64,000 nucleotides of DNA from NCBI RefSeq assembly GCF_014649855.1, contig NZ_BMTV01000019.1:106323-170322 (forward strand). The letters run 5' to 3'. The stretch comes from Streptomyces roseolus. GTDB taxonomy: Bacteria > Actinomycetota > Actinomycetes > Streptomycetales > Streptomycetaceae. Made by a program: the position numbers and the translations under genes. Shown here piece after piece: positions 32,554 through 41,577 of this stretch. Below the pieces are notes generated by a model that had not been told where the DNA came from, made no database searches, and saw only the letters and a list, made by a program, of their open reading frames with translations. Positions within the stretch are counted from its first letter, which is position 1. Every line of letters begins with the position of its first letter.

Positions 32554-34098
32554 TCACCGCTTGCGGACGGCGTCCAGCGCGTCGACGACACCGGCTCCGT
32601 AGAAGCCGTTCTTCTCCTTGCCCCCCTCGCAGACGGCGTCGACCGTGCCGTCGCCGTTGATGTCGTAGGGGTTGGTGCAGGCCCGCTCGTCGGCCTGCTC
32701 GTACAGCAGCGCCTTCAGCGCGGCCGGGCTCGCCTTCGGGTGCGTCGACTTCAGCAGCGCGAGCACACCGGCGGCGTGCGGCGCCGCCATCGACGTGCCG
32801 CCCTTGTAGTCGTAGCCGCCCTTGAACACGGTCGACAGGATCAGGCCGTTGGTGGCCGGGGCCCCCGGGGCCTGGTACTCGGTGCGGTCACCGCCGGGGG
32901 CGGCGACGTCGATGACGTCGAGACCGTAGTTCGAGTACGACGCCTTCAGGTCCTTCGCGCCGGTCGCCGAGACCGTCACGACGCCCGGCAGCTGGGCCGG
33001 GTAGTCGACGCAGACGCTCGGGTCGATGACCCGCTCGACCGGCACGGAGTCGTTCGGGCTGGACTTGTCCAGGATCTCGTCCGCGGCGAGGTCGAACCGG
33101 GAGTTGCCGGCCGCGGCCACGTTGACCGTGCCCTTCTTCTCCGCGTACCGGCTCGCCCGGGTGACCGCCTCGACGAGGGCCTTCTGGTCCTCGTCCGTCT
33201 TGCAGGCGAACATCCACGGGTCGGTGTAGTAGCTGTTGTTCGTGATGTCGACGCCGTTCTCGGCCGCCCACACGAAACCGCAGACCACGGCCTCGGTGTA
33301 GAAGAAGCCGTCCGGGGTGGACACCTTGATGCCGGAGAGCTTCACGCCCGGGGCGACACCGGTGATGCCGATGCCGTTCTTCGCGGCGGCGATCGTACCG
33401 GCCACGTGGGTGCCGTGGTTGGACTCGCCCGCCTGGGGGCGCCACGCGCCGGGGGTCGTGTCCGGCTTGCCGGAGACGCAGTTGGCGGAGGACTTCGGGT
33501 CGAAGTTCGGCGCCAGGTCCGGGTGGGTGTCGTCCACCCCGGTGTCGATGACGCCGACCGTCACCTTGCTGCTGCCCAGGGTCTTCTGGTGCGCCTTGTC
33601 GGCCTTGATGGCCGGGATGTCCCACTGCAGCGGCTCCAGCGGCTCCTGGTCGCCGGTGGCGGTCGCCGCGGCGGCCAGGGCCTCGGCCGCGGTCAGCTCC
33701 GCGGTGTCGCCGCCGACCGAGTCGTCGCGCTGCACGGAGAGCGGAGCGGTACGGGTCGCACCCGCCGACACCACGCCGCGGGCCTGGCGGATCGTCCGCG
33801 CGAACGCCGGGTTCTGCGAGTGGACGACTATCACGCCTATCTGGTCGTAGGCGATGACGACCTCGCCGCCGGCGGCGGCTATCGCCTTCTTCACCGAGGA
33901 GGCCGTCCAGCGGCCCCCCTCGACGTTGACGACGTACGAGAGCTTCTCGCCCGTCGCCGCGACGGTGGCGGCCGCCGGAGCGTCACTCGTTTCCGCGGCG
34001 GAGGCGGCGCCGGAAGGAAGGAAACCGAGCGAAGCGGTGAGCGCGAGACCAGCAGGCAGAGCGAGTGCTCGGCCGCGCCTCGATCCCAGATGAGCCAT
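32554..34098 (-). CDS. Secreted subtilisin-like serine protease (S8)
   Basis: A 514-residue exported subtilase. A Sec signal peptide (SRRGRALALPAGLALTASLGFLPSGAASA, about 34 residues) is followed by an inhibitor-like propeptide (to about residue 155) and the catalytic domain. The triad is Asp in VIDTGVDDTHPDL, His in NHGTHVAGT and Ser in GGTSMAAPHAAG, with oxyanion Asn in NVAAAGN. The C-terminus carries DINGDGTVDAVC, an EF-hand-like DxNxDG calcium loop, bracketed by Cys residues. It is monocistronic. In S. coelicolor the context corresponds to SCO1824, reported as a developmental subtilisin-like protease. Confidence 0.93.
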   Translation of the reverse strand: MAHLGSRRGRALALPAGLALTASLGFLPSGAASAAETSDAPAAATVAATGEKLSYVVNVEGGRWTASSVKKAIAAAGGEVVIAYDQIGVIVVHSQNPAFARTIRQARGVVSAGATRTAPLSVQRDDSVGGDTAELTAAEALAAAATATGDQEPLEPLQWDIPAIKADKAHQKTLGSSKVTVGVIDTGVDDTHPDLAPNFDPKSSANCVSGKPDTTPGAWRPQAGESNHGTHVAGTIAAAKNGIGITGVAPGVKLSGIKVSTPDGFFYTEAVVCGFVWAAENGVDITNNSYYTDPWMFACKTDEDQKALVEAVTRASRYAEKKGTVNVAAAGNSRFDLAADEILDKSSPNDSVPVERVIDPSVCVDYPAQLPGVVTVSATGAKDLKASYSNYGLDVIDVAAPGGDRTEYQAPGAPATNGLILSTVFKGGYDYKGGTSMAAPHAAGVLALLKSTHPKASPAALKALLYEQADERACTNPYDINGDGTVDAVCEGGKEKNGFYGAGVVDALDAVRKR

Positions 34099-34372
34099 GG
34101 GTTCTCCACATCATCCGTATGTACTGCCCACCCGCGGGGTTGCACGTGGGCAGGTGCATGACGAGTGAAGCTATCGCTGAACTTCCCCCCTCATCAATGA
34201 GTTGAGAAGACGGGATGGAGATTCCGGGGAAGAAATCCACTCCCCTGAACCACTTCGCTTCCGGCTCCGTGCCGTTGAGCAGGGGAGGGGCGTCGGCAGG
34301 CGCCCCGTCCCGCACCCCCCAGGTGAGGCCCCCTTGACCATGTCGTCCACCCCCGCGTCACGAGGAGAGTCC

Positions 34373-34747
34373 GTGGCTACCGAAGCACCGCCGCCGCCGA
34401 GAGAGGGCGCCGGGACCGATTCCGGTCCCGCCCGGCCCACCACGGAGGAGTTCGTCGAGGTCCAGCGCAGCGAGGAGTTCGGCGAACTCCGCCGCACCTA
34501 CCGCTCCTTCGCCTTCCCCCTGACGGTCGCCTTCATCACCTGGTACCTGCTCTACGTCCTGCTCTCCAACTACGCGGGCGGCTTCATGGGCACCCGCCTC
34601 TTCGGCAACATCAACGTCGCCCTCGTCCTCGGCCTCGGCCAGTTCGCCACCACCTTCCTCATCGCCTGGCTGTACTCCCGCCACGCCGCGCTCCGTCTCG
34701 ACCCCAAGGGCGAGGCCATCAAGGCCCGTATGGAGGGCGACGCATGA
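34373..34747 (+). CDS. DUF485 membrane protein, partner of the acetate symporter
   Basis: A 124-residue protein with two transmembrane helices (about residues 50-72 and 84-105) flanked by FGELRRTYRSFAFPLTVAFITWYLLYVLLSNYA, the DUF485 signature. The family is almost always encoded just before ActP-type symporters. GTG 34373 is chosen because GAGGAG is 5 bases upstream and the product then begins with the conserved VATEAPPPP; ATG 34340 would add 11 residues. It overlaps the symporter start (ATGA). Confidence 0.92.
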   Translation: MATEAPPPPREGAGTDSGPARPTTEEFVEVQRSEEFGELRRTYRSFAFPLTVAFITWYLLYVLLSNYAGGFMGTRLFGNINVALVLGLGQFATTFLIAWLYSRHAALRLDPKGEAIKARMEGDA

Positions 34748-36396
34748 GCTCCCTCGCCACCGCCCCCGCGCTGCTCGCCGCCGGCAACGCCACCGCCGAG
34801 CACCGGCCGCTGATCATCGGCCTCTTCGGCGCCTTCGTGGTCGCCACCCTCGCCATCACCGTCTGGGCCGGCCGGCAGACCCGCAGCGCCGCCGACTTCT
34901 ACGCCGGCGGCGGCCAGTTCACCGGCTTCCAGAACGGCCTCGCGATCTCCGGCGACTACATGTCCGCCGCGTCCTTCCTCGGCATCTCCGGCGCCATCGC
35001 CCTCTACGGCTACGACGGCTTCCTCTACTCCATCGGCTTCCTCGTCGCCTGGCTCGTCGCCCTGCTCCTGGTCGCCGAACCGCTGCGCAACTCCGGCCGC
35101 TTCACCATGGGCGACGTCCTCGCCTACCGGATGCGCCAGCGCCCGGTCCGCACCGCCGCCGGCACCTCCACCATCGTCGTCTCGATCTTCTACCTGCTCG
35201 CCCAGATGGCCGGCGCCGGCGTCCTCGTCTCGCTGCTCCTCGGCATCACCAGCGACGGCGGCAAGGTCGCGATCGTCGCCCTGGTCGGCGTCCTGATGAT
35301 CGTCTACGTCACCATCGGCGGCATGAAGGGCACCACCTGGGTGCAGATGGTGAAGGCGGTGCTGCTCATCGCCGGCACCCTCCTCATCACCTTCCTCATC
35401 CTGCTGAAGTTCGACTTCAACCTCTCCGACCTGCTCGGCGCCGCCGCCACTCACAGCGGCAAGGGCGACGCCTTCCTGGAGCCCGGCCTCAAGTACGGCC
35501 TCACCGAGACCTCGAAGCTCGACTTCCTCTCCCTCGGCATCGCCCTCGTCCTCGGCACCGCCGGCCTGCCGCACATCCTGATCCGCTTCTACACGGTGCC
35601 GACCGCGAAGGCCGCCCGGAAGTCGGTCAACTGGGCCATCGGCATCATCGGCGCCTTCTACCTGATGACGATCGTCCTCGGCTTCGGCGCCGCCGCCCTG
35701 CTGAGCCCCGAGACCATCACCTCCTCCAACAAGGCCGGCAACACGGCGGCCCCGCTCACCGCCCTGGAGGTCGGCGGCGGCGCGGACTCCACCGCCGGCG
35801 CCATCCTCCTCGCCGTCATCTCCGCCGTCGCCTTCGCCACCATCCTGGCCGTCGTCGCCGGACTGACCCTCGCCTCCTCCTCGTCCTTCGCGCACGACAT
35901 CTACGCCAACGTGATCAAGCGCGGGAAGGCCACCGAGAAGCAGGAGATGCGGGCCGCCCGCTGGTCCACCGTCTTCATCGGCATCGTCTCGATCGCCCTC
36001 GGCGCCCTCGCCCGCGACCTCAACGTCGCCGGCCTGGTCGCCCTCGCCTTCGCGGTCGCCGCCTCGGCCAACCTGCCGACGATCCTCTACTCGCTCTTCT
36101 GGAAGAGGTTCACCACCCAGGGGGCGCTCTGGTCGATCTACGGCGGCCTGGTCTCCTCCGTCGTCCTCGTCCTCTTCTCCCCGGTCGTCTCCGGCGGCCC
36201 GGCCTCCATGTTCAAGGGCGTCGACTTCCACTGGTTCCCGCTGGAGAACCCGGGCCTGGTCTCCATTCCGCTCGGCTTCCTCCTCGGCTGGCTCGGCTCG
36301 ATCCTCTCCAAGGAGGAGCCGGACGCGGGCAAGTACGCCGAGCTGGAGGTCAAGTCCCTCACCGGCATCGGCACCGCCGCCGCCGTGAAGCACTGA
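34744..36396 (+). CDS. actP: Cation/acetate (monocarboxylate) symporter, SSS family
   Basis: A 550-residue sodium:solute symporter with about 13 transmembrane helices. Characteristic segments are AADFYAGGGQFTGFQNGLAISGDYMSAASFLGISG near residue 50, GGMKGTTWVQMVKAVLLI, and GLPHILIRFYTVPTAKAARKS. Closest known relatives are ActP/MctC, which carry acetate, propionate or pyruvate. It is coupled to the DUF485 gene by ATGA overlap. A small palindrome CTCAT-CA-ATGAG (34190-34201) lies in the leader of the operon and may be a regulator site. Confidence 0.92.
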   Translation: MSSLATAPALLAAGNATAEHRPLIIGLFGAFVVATLAITVWAGRQTRSAADFYAGGGQFTGFQNGLAISGDYMSAASFLGISGAIALYGYDGFLYSIGFLVAWLVALLLVAEPLRNSGRFTMGDVLAYRMRQRPVRTAAGTSTIVVSIFYLLAQMAGAGVLVSLLLGITSDGGKVAIVALVGVLMIVYVTIGGMKGTTWVQMVKAVLLIAGTLLITFLILLKFDFNLSDLLGAAATHSGKGDAFLEPGLKYGLTETSKLDFLSLGIALVLGTAGLPHILIRFYTVPTAKAARKSVNWAIGIIGAFYLMTIVLGFGAAALLSPETITSSNKAGNTAAPLTALEVGGGADSTAGAILLAVISAVAFATILAVVAGLTLASSSSFAHDIYANVIKRGKATEKQEMRAARWSTVFIGIVSIALGALARDLNVAGLVALAFAVAASANLPTILYSLFWKRFTTQGALWSIYGGLVSSVVLVLFSPVVSGGPASMFKGVDFHWFPLENPGLVSIPLGFLLGWLGSILSKEEPDAGKYAELEVKSLTGIGTAAAVKH

Positions 36397-36450
36397 CCGC
36401 TCCGCGGGCGACCGCACCGCATCCGGTCGTATACGGTCCGCAACAAGCCA

Positions 36451-36484
36451 CCGGCCGCGTCGTAGAGTTCTACGACGCGGCCGG
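36451..36484. terminator. 34-bp near-perfect palindrome (terminator)
   Basis: Perfect 16-bp arms (36451-36466, 36469-36484) with two bases between them lie 55 bp beyond the actP stop and 94 bp before moaA. It most likely terminates the actP transcript, though the tiny loop also allows a dyad binding site. Confidence 0.65.
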
Positions 36485-36577
36485 CGCCGTCCTCGTGACA
36501 ATCGGCCCGTGCCCGATGTCCGAGCGGTCGCGTAGGCTCGAAAAAAGAAGCGAACCTGGAGAAGGGGAGGGGAACCG

Positions 36578-37567
36578 GTGCTCCTCGACACGTACGGCCG
36601 GGTCGCCACTGACCTGCGCGTTTCCCTCACCGATCGGTGCAATCTGCGCTGCACCTACTGCATGCCCGAAGAGGGACTGCAGTGGCTGGCCAAGCCGGAC
36701 CTGCTCACCGACGACGAGATCGTCCGGCTGATCCGGATCGCCGTCACCGACCTCGGCGTCACCGAGGTCCGCTTCACCGGCGGCGAGCCGCTGCTCCGCC
36801 CCGGCCTCGTCGGGATCGTCGAGCGCTGCGCCGCCCTGGAGCCCCGCCCGAGGATGTCCCTGACGACCAACGGCATCGGGCTGAAGCGCACCGCCACCGC
36901 CCTCGAGGCCGCGGGGCTCGACCGGGTCAACGTCTCCCTCGACACCCTGCGCCCCGAGGTCTTCAAGACCCTCACCCGCCGCGACCGCCACCGGGACGTC
37001 CTCGACGGCATGGCCGCCGCCCGCGAGGCCGGCCTCACCCCGGTGAAGGTCAACGCCGTCCTGATGCCGGGGCTCAACGAGGACGAGGCCCCCGACCTGC
37101 TCGCCTGGGCGATCGCCGAGGGGTACGAGCTCCGCTTCATCGAGCAGATGCCCCTCGACGCCCAGCACGGCTGGAAGCGCGAGGGCATGATCACCGCCGG
37201 GGACATCCTGGAGTCCCTCCGCACCCGCTTCACCCTCACCCCCGAGGGCTCCGAGGAGCGCGGTTCCGCCCCCGCCGAGCGCTGGGTCGTCGACGGCGGA
37301 CCGCACACGGTCGGCGTCATCGCCTCCGTGACCCGCCCGTTCTGCCGGGCCTGCGACCGCACCCGGCTCACCGCCGACGGCCAGATCCGCACCTGCCTCT
37401 TCGCCACCGAGGAGACCGACCTGCGGGCCGCGCTCCGCTCGGACGCCCCGGACGCGGACGTCGCCGAGCTGTGGAAGAAGGCGATGTGGGGGAAGAAGGC
37501 GGGCTCGGGCCTGGACGACCCGAGCTTCCTGCAGCCCGACCGTCCGATGTCAGCGATCGGCGGCTGA
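36578..37567 (+). CDS. moaA: GTP 3',8-cyclase
   Basis: Radical SAM enzyme for the first step of molybdenum cofactor synthesis. The N-terminal 4Fe-4S cluster motif is DRCNLRCTYCMP (CxxxCxxC). FTGGEPLLR follows, then the C-terminal second cluster ACDRTRLTADGQIRTCLF (CxxC-x13-C). It ends with Gly-Gly, as MoaA proteins require. It has 329 residues, full length. GTG 36578 is preceded by GGAGAAGGGGAGGGG. The 3' end overlaps the convergent small gene by 18 bp. Confidence 0.96.
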   Translation: MLLDTYGRVATDLRVSLTDRCNLRCTYCMPEEGLQWLAKPDLLTDDEIVRLIRIAVTDLGVTEVRFTGGEPLLRPGLVGIVERCAALEPRPRMSLTTNGIGLKRTATALEAAGLDRVNVSLDTLRPEVFKTLTRRDRHRDVLDGMAAAREAGLTPVKVNAVLMPGLNEDEAPDLLAWAIAEGYELRFIEQMPLDAQHGWKREGMITAGDILESLRTRFTLTPEGSEERGSAPAERWVVDGGPHTVGVIASVTRPFCRACDRTRLTADGQIRTCLFATEETDLRAALRSDAPDADVAELWKKAMWGKKAGSGLDDPSFLQPDRPMSAIGG

Positions 37568-37789
37568 GCCGGGCCCGTCCGCCGCGGACTCCCAGTCGGC
37601 GAAGGGCACCACGTCCTTCAGGAAACCCCGCACGCCCAGGAACTGCGACAGGTGCTCGCGGTGTTCCTCGCAGGCGAGCCAGGTCTTGCGCCGCTCCGGC
37701 GTGTGCAGCTTGGGGTTGTTCCACGCGAGGACCCAGACGGCGTCGGCGCGGCAGCCCTTGGCGGAACAGATCGGCTTCTCTTCGCTCAC
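37550..37789 (-). CDS. Small Cys/His protein, conserved in Streptomyces, unknown function
   Basis: A 79-residue protein whose core is CSAKGCRADAVWVLAWNNPKLHTPERRKTWLACEEHREHLSQFLGVRGFL. C-x4-C at the start and C-x2-H later could make one zinc site. No homologue of known function comes to mind; similar proteins are sometimes labelled 'acetone carboxylase', which the sequence does not support. GTG 37789 is the likely start. It has no ribosome site of note, and a GACAAT hexamer ending 6 bases before the GTG suggests a leaderless message. Confidence 0.7.
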   Translation of the reverse strand: MSEEKPICSAKGCRADAVWVLAWNNPKLHTPERRKTWLACEEHREHLSQFLGVRGFLKDVVPFADWESAADGPGSAADR

Positions 37790-38002
37790 CGGATCATTGT
37801 CCAGCAAGGGCGATGCCGAGCAGCCACGGGGGGAGCTGCCCGGCATCGGTCCGTCGCTCCGACGGGGGATGCGGAGCGCGTACGCAGTATGTCACGGCAC
37901 CCTGGGTGCGGTGCACCGGAACCTCGTGATTGATCTGAGCTTTTCTTGAGGTTCCCGACGGCGTCGCCGTGACGTACCGTCACCGTGGTCGGCGCGCCCC
38001 GA

Positions 38003-38347
38003 TCAGCCCTGCCCGTACGGGCGTTCCGCTCCGGATTCCGCTCCGCCGTCGCCCGCGCCGAGGGCGGGACGCGCCGGCGAGGGCAGGAAGGTCGACGGGA
38101 GCCCGGGCGCGGACTCGCGGCCCGCGTTCGCGATCACCACCGCGACGTACGGCAGCAGCACCCCGAGCACGAGCGCCACGACCGCCACGTGCCGTTCCAC
38201 GTTCCACAGGGCCGCGGCCGCGATCACGGAGAGCGTCCGGACCGACATCGAGATGACGTACCGCCGCTGCCTGCCCCGGACGTCGTCCGCGAGCCCCTGC
38301 CGGGCCCCGGTGATCCGGAAGACCTCGGGTTCCCCTCGCTTCCGCAT
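38003..38347 (-). CDS. DUF3099 membrane protein
   Basis: A 114-residue protein. KRGEPEVFRITGARQGLADDVRGRQRRYVISMSVRT is the conserved cytoplasmic part; two transmembrane helices follow (about residues 38-55 and 59-78), then an Ala/Gly/Pro-rich tail of about 35 residues. The family is actinobacterial and of unknown role. ATG 38347 is chosen since the conserved block begins there; longer in-frame starts upstream are unsupported. It is divergent from the GlsB-type gene. Confidence 0.85.
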   Translation of the reverse strand: MRKRGEPEVFRITGARQGLADDVRGRQRRYVISMSVRTLSVIAAAALWNVERHVAVVALVLGVLLPYVAVVIANAGRESAPGLPSTFLPSPARPALGAGDGGAESGAERPYGQG

Positions 38348-38516
38348 CGCGTTCCACCACCCGCCGCTCGTGCCGGAACCTCCCCGGTCCGGACCTTCTC
38401 CCAGCGTACGTCCACCGTCCCGGGCCGACGAGGCCGGGGCACGGACGGCCGCGCCCGACATGCGTCGTACGGCCACCGGGACGAGACTGGGGCCACATTG
38501 TCACGAGGAGGCGGAT

Positions 38517-38792
38517 ATGAGTTGGTTGTGGGCGATCGTCGTCGGTCTGGTCCTGGGTCTGCTCGCGAAGGCGATCCTCCCGGGGAAGCAGCAGATCCCA
38601 CTCTGGCTGACGGTGATCTTCGGCATTCTGGGCAGCGTCCTGGGCAACGCGGTCGCCACCTGGATCGGCGTCAACGACACCAAGGGCATCGACTGGATCC
38701 GGCACCTGCTCCAGCTCCTCGGCGCCGTGGTCGTGGTTGGTGTCGGCGACATGCTCTGGGCCTCGATGAAGGGCAGTCGGCGACGCGCCTGA
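38517..38792 (+). CDS. GlsB/YeaQ/YmgE family stress-response membrane protein
   Basis: A 91-residue protein with three transmembrane helices. Gly-rich segments WLWAIVVGLVLGLLAKAILPGKQ and GILGSVLGNAVATWIGV are the family signature (transglycosylase-associated protein). Members are induced by stress but have no assigned activity. AGGAGG about 6 bases before ATG 38517 supports the start. It is followed at once by the large hairpin shared with tyrS. Confidence 0.92.
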   Translation: MSWLWAIVVGLVLGLLAKAILPGKQQIPLWLTVIFGILGSVLGNAVATWIGVNDTKGIDWIRHLLQLLGAVVVVGVGDMLWASMKGSRRRA

Positions 38793-38793
38793 C

Positions 38794-38865
38794 CCGGGCG
38801 GGACGCACCGGAGGCCCGGTACGGCGGTCGGTCGCCGTACCGGGCCTCCGGTGCGTCCCGCCCGG
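38794..38865. terminator. Large bidirectional hairpin terminator with a 32-bp perfect stem
   Basis: Arms 38794-38825 and 38834-38865 are perfect reverse complements over 32 bases with an 8-base loop. They fill the whole space between the GlsB-type gene stop (38792) and the tyrS stop (38869). Confidence 0.88.
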
Positions 38866-38868
38866 CGG

Positions 38869-40134
38869 TCAGCCGGTGTACTCGATCGCCGCCAGGTTCT
38901 TCTTGCCGCGCCGCAGCACCAGCCACCGCCCGTGCAGCAGCTCGCCGGCCTCGACGACGGCGTCCTCGGCGGTCACCTTCGCGTTGTTCACGTAGGCACC
39001 GCCCTCCTTCACCGTGCGCCGCGCGGCCGACTTGCTCGCCACCAGACCGACCTCGGCGAACAGGTCCACGACCTGGCCCAGCTCGGTCACGCGCGCGTGC
39101 GGCAGCTCGGAGAGCGCGGCGGCCAGCGTCGGCTCGTCCAGCTCGGCCAGGTCGCCCTGCCCGAACAGCGCCCTGGAGGCGTTGATGACGGCCGCGCACT
39201 GCTCGGCGCCGTGCACCAGCGTGGTGAGCTCCTCGGCGAGCGCCCGCTGCGCGGCCCGCGCCTGCGGCCGCTCGGCGGTCTGCGCCTCCAGCTCCTCCAG
39301 CTCCTCGCGGGACTTGAAGGAGAGGATCCGCATGTACGCCGAGACGTCGCGGTCGTCCACGTTCAGCCAGAACTGGTAGAACGCGTACGGCGTGGTCATC
39401 TCCGGGTCCAGCCAGACGGCGCCGCCCTCGGTCTTGCCGAACTTGGTGCCGTCCGCCTTGACCATCAGCGGCGTGGCGAGCGCGTGGACCTCGGCGCCCG
39501 GCTCCAGGCGGTGGATCAGGTCGAGCCCGGCCACCAGGTTGCCCCACTGGTCGGAGCCGCCCTGCTGGAGCGTGCAGCCGTAGCGCCGGTACAGCTCCAG
39601 GAAGTCCATGCCCTGGAGCAGCTGGTAGCTGAACTCGGTGTAGCTGATGCCCTGCTCGGACTCCAGGCGGCGGGCCACGGAGTCCTTGGTCAGCATCTTG
39701 TTGACCCGGAAGTGCTTGCCGATGTCCCGCAGGAACTCGATCGCCGAGAGCCCGGCGGTCCAGTCCAGGTTGTTCACCATGAGCGCCGCGTTCTCCCCCT
39801 CGAAGGAGAGGAAGGGCTCGATCTGGGAACGCAGCCGGTTCACCCAGTTCGCGACCGTCTCCGGGTCGTTCAGGGTGCGCTCGGCGGTCGGGCGGGGGTC
39901 GCCGATCTGACCGGTGGCCCCGCCGACCAGCGCCAGCGGCCGGTGCCCGGCCCGCTGGAGCCGGCGGACGGTGAGCACCTGGACCAGGTGGCCGACGTGG
40001 AGGCTGGCCGCGGTCGGGTCGAAACCGCAATAGAACGTCACGGGACCGTCCGCGAGCGCCTTGCGCAGGGCGTCCTCGTCGGTGGACTGGGCGAAGAGCC
40101 CACGCCACTTCAGCTCGTCGACGATGTCCGTCAC
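38869..40134 (-). CDS. tyrS: Tyrosyl-tRNA synthetase
   Basis: Class I aminoacyl-tRNA synthetase charging tRNA-Tyr, 421 residues. The HIGH motif appears as HVGHLVQ (about residue 47) and the KMSKS loop as KFGKTEGG (about 230). The Tyr-binding segment YCGFDPTAASLHVGH and the QQGGSDQWGN motif are intact. The C-terminal S4-like RNA-binding domain covers about residues 350-421. GTG 40134 with GAGGAG about 10 bases upstream is the start. No T-box leader is seen in the 51 bp before it. Confidence 0.97.
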   Translation of the reverse strand: MTDIVDELKWRGLFAQSTDEDALRKALADGPVTFYCGFDPTAASLHVGHLVQVLTVRRLQRAGHRPLALVGGATGQIGDPRPTAERTLNDPETVANWVNRLRSQIEPFLSFEGENAALMVNNLDWTAGLSAIEFLRDIGKHFRVNKMLTKDSVARRLESEQGISYTEFSYQLLQGMDFLELYRRYGCTLQQGGSDQWGNLVAGLDLIHRLEPGAEVHALATPLMVKADGTKFGKTEGGAVWLDPEMTTPYAFYQFWLNVDDRDVSAYMRILSFKSREELEELEAQTAERPQARAAQRALAEELTTLVHGAEQCAAVINASRALFGQGDLAELDEPTLAAALSELPHARVTELGQVVDLFAEVGLVASKSAARRTVKEGGAYVNNAKVTAEDAVVEAGELLHGRWLVLRRGKKNLAAIEYTG

Positions 40135-40185
40135 GGTCGTCAGTCTCCTCGGATCGTTGCTTGCAGACAGCCCAGTCTAGGCGGG

Positions 40186-41577
40186 TCAGACGCCCTTGCT
40201 GACCGAGCTCATGTTGAAGTCGGGCACCCGCAGCGCGGGCATCGCGGCCCGGGTGAACCAGTCGCTCCACTCGCGCGGCAGGGTCCGCTCCGTCCGGCCC
40301 GCCTCGGTGGCCCGCGACAGCAGGTCCACCGGGGACTCGTTGAACCGGAAGTTGTTGACCTCGCCGACCACCTCGCCGTCCTCCACGAGGTAGACGCCGT
40401 CCCGGGTCAGGCCGGTGAGCAGCAGCGTCGCCGGGTCGACCTCGCGGATGTACCAGAGGCAGGTGAGCAGCAGCCCGCGCTCGGTGGCGGCCACCATCTC
40501 CTCCAGGGAGCGCTCGCCGCCGCCGTCCAGGATGAGGTTCCCCGCGCCCGGCGCCACCGGCATACCGGTGAGGGCGGCCGTGTGCCGGGTGGTGATCAGC
40601 CGGTCGAGCGCGCCGGCCCGCACCCACTCCACCGGGCCGACGGGCAGGCCGTTGTCGAAGACCGACTCGTCGTCGCCGGAGGCGTGCGCGATCACGAAGG
40701 GCGCGGACTCCAGGCCGGGCTCGTTCGGGTCGCTGCGCAGGGTCAGCGGCAGCGGGGAGAGGGTCTCGCCGAGCCGGGTGCCGCCGCCGGGCCGGGAGAA
40801 GACCGTGCGGCCCTCCACCGCGTCCCGGGCCATCGACGACCACAGCTGGTAGATCAGCAGGTCGGCGACGGCGGTCGGCGGCAGCAGCGTCTCGTACCGG
40901 CCGGCCGGCAGCTCGATCCGCCGCTCGGCCCAGCCCAGCCGCACCGCGAGCTCGGCGTCGAGCGCGGCCGGGTCGACGTCCTTGAAGTCGCGGGTGGAGC
41001 GCCCGGCCCAGGCGGAGCGGGCCCTGTCGGGCGACTTGGCGTTGAGCTCCAGGGTGCCGTTGGGCTGGTCGTGCCGCAGCCGCAGGCCGGTCGACGTCCC
41101 CAGGTAGGTGGAGGTCAGCTCGTGGTGCGCGAAGCCGTACAGCTCCCGGCCGCCGGCCCGCGCGCGTGCGAAGGCCTCGCCGAGCGCCGGCGCGAAGTCG
41201 GCGAAGACGGCGGAGGAGGTCTCGGCGGGGGCGTCGGTGAAGTCGGGGGAGGAGGGCACGCCCTCGACCAGCGGCTGCGCGTCCTCGGCGGGACCGGCCG
41301 CCCGGGCCGCCTCCTCGGCGGCCCGGACCAGCGGCTCCAGGTCCTCGGCGGTCACGGCCGAGCGGGACACGACACCGGAGGCGGTGCCCTCGGAGCCGTC
41401 CACGGTGGCGATCACCGTGAGGGTGCGGCCCCGGGTCACGCCGTTGGTGGTGAGCGCGTTGCCCGCCCAGCGCAGGTTGGCGGAGGACTCCTCGTCCGCG
41501 ATGACGACACACCCGTCCGCGCGGGACAGTTCGAGCGCCCGCTCGACGATCTCGTACGGCTTGCTGACGCGGCTCAT
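40186..41577 (-). CDS. tldE: TldE/PmbA-type metallopeptidase subunit
   Basis: A 463-residue TldD/PmbA-fold protein without the HExxxH metal motif, hence the TldE (PmbA) partner. TldD-TldE heterodimers degrade unfolded peptides and mature some peptide antibiotics; the metal site lies in TldD. Conserved N-terminal ANLRWAGNALTTNGVTRGRTL and C-terminal NPATLLLTGLTRDGVYLVEDGEVVGEVNNFRFNESP blocks are present. The ATG at 41577 overlaps the TGA of a duplicated tldD tail and is preceded by AGGAGG, so its translation stays coupled. The neighbourhood is remodelled by a 95-bp duplication. Confidence 0.93.
   Translation of the reverse strand: MSRVSKPYEIVERALELSRADGCVVIADEESSANLRWAGNALTTNGVTRGRTLTVIATVDGSEGTASGVVSRSAVTAEDLEPLVRAAEEAARAAGPAEDAQPLVEGVPSSPDFTDAPAETSSAVFADFAPALGEAFARARAGGRELYGFAHHELTSTYLGTSTGLRLRHDQPNGTLELNAKSPDRARSAWAGRSTRDFKDVDPAALDAELAVRLGWAERRIELPAGRYETLLPPTAVADLLIYQLWSSMARDAVEGRTVFSRPGGGTRLGETLSPLPLTLRSDPNEPGLESAPFVIAHASGDDESVFDNGLPVGPVEWVRAGALDRLITTRHTAALTGMPVAPGAGNLILDGGGERSLEEMVAATERGLLLTCLWYIREVDPATLLLTGLTRDGVYLVEDGEVVGEVNNFRFNESPVDLLSRATEAGRTERTLPREWSDWFTRAAMPALRVPDFNMSSVSKGV

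Noticed and set aside
37786..37983. A 65-codon minus-strand frame before the small Cys/His gene
   Set aside because: Low-complexity product, no ribosome site; the region looks like promoter sequence.
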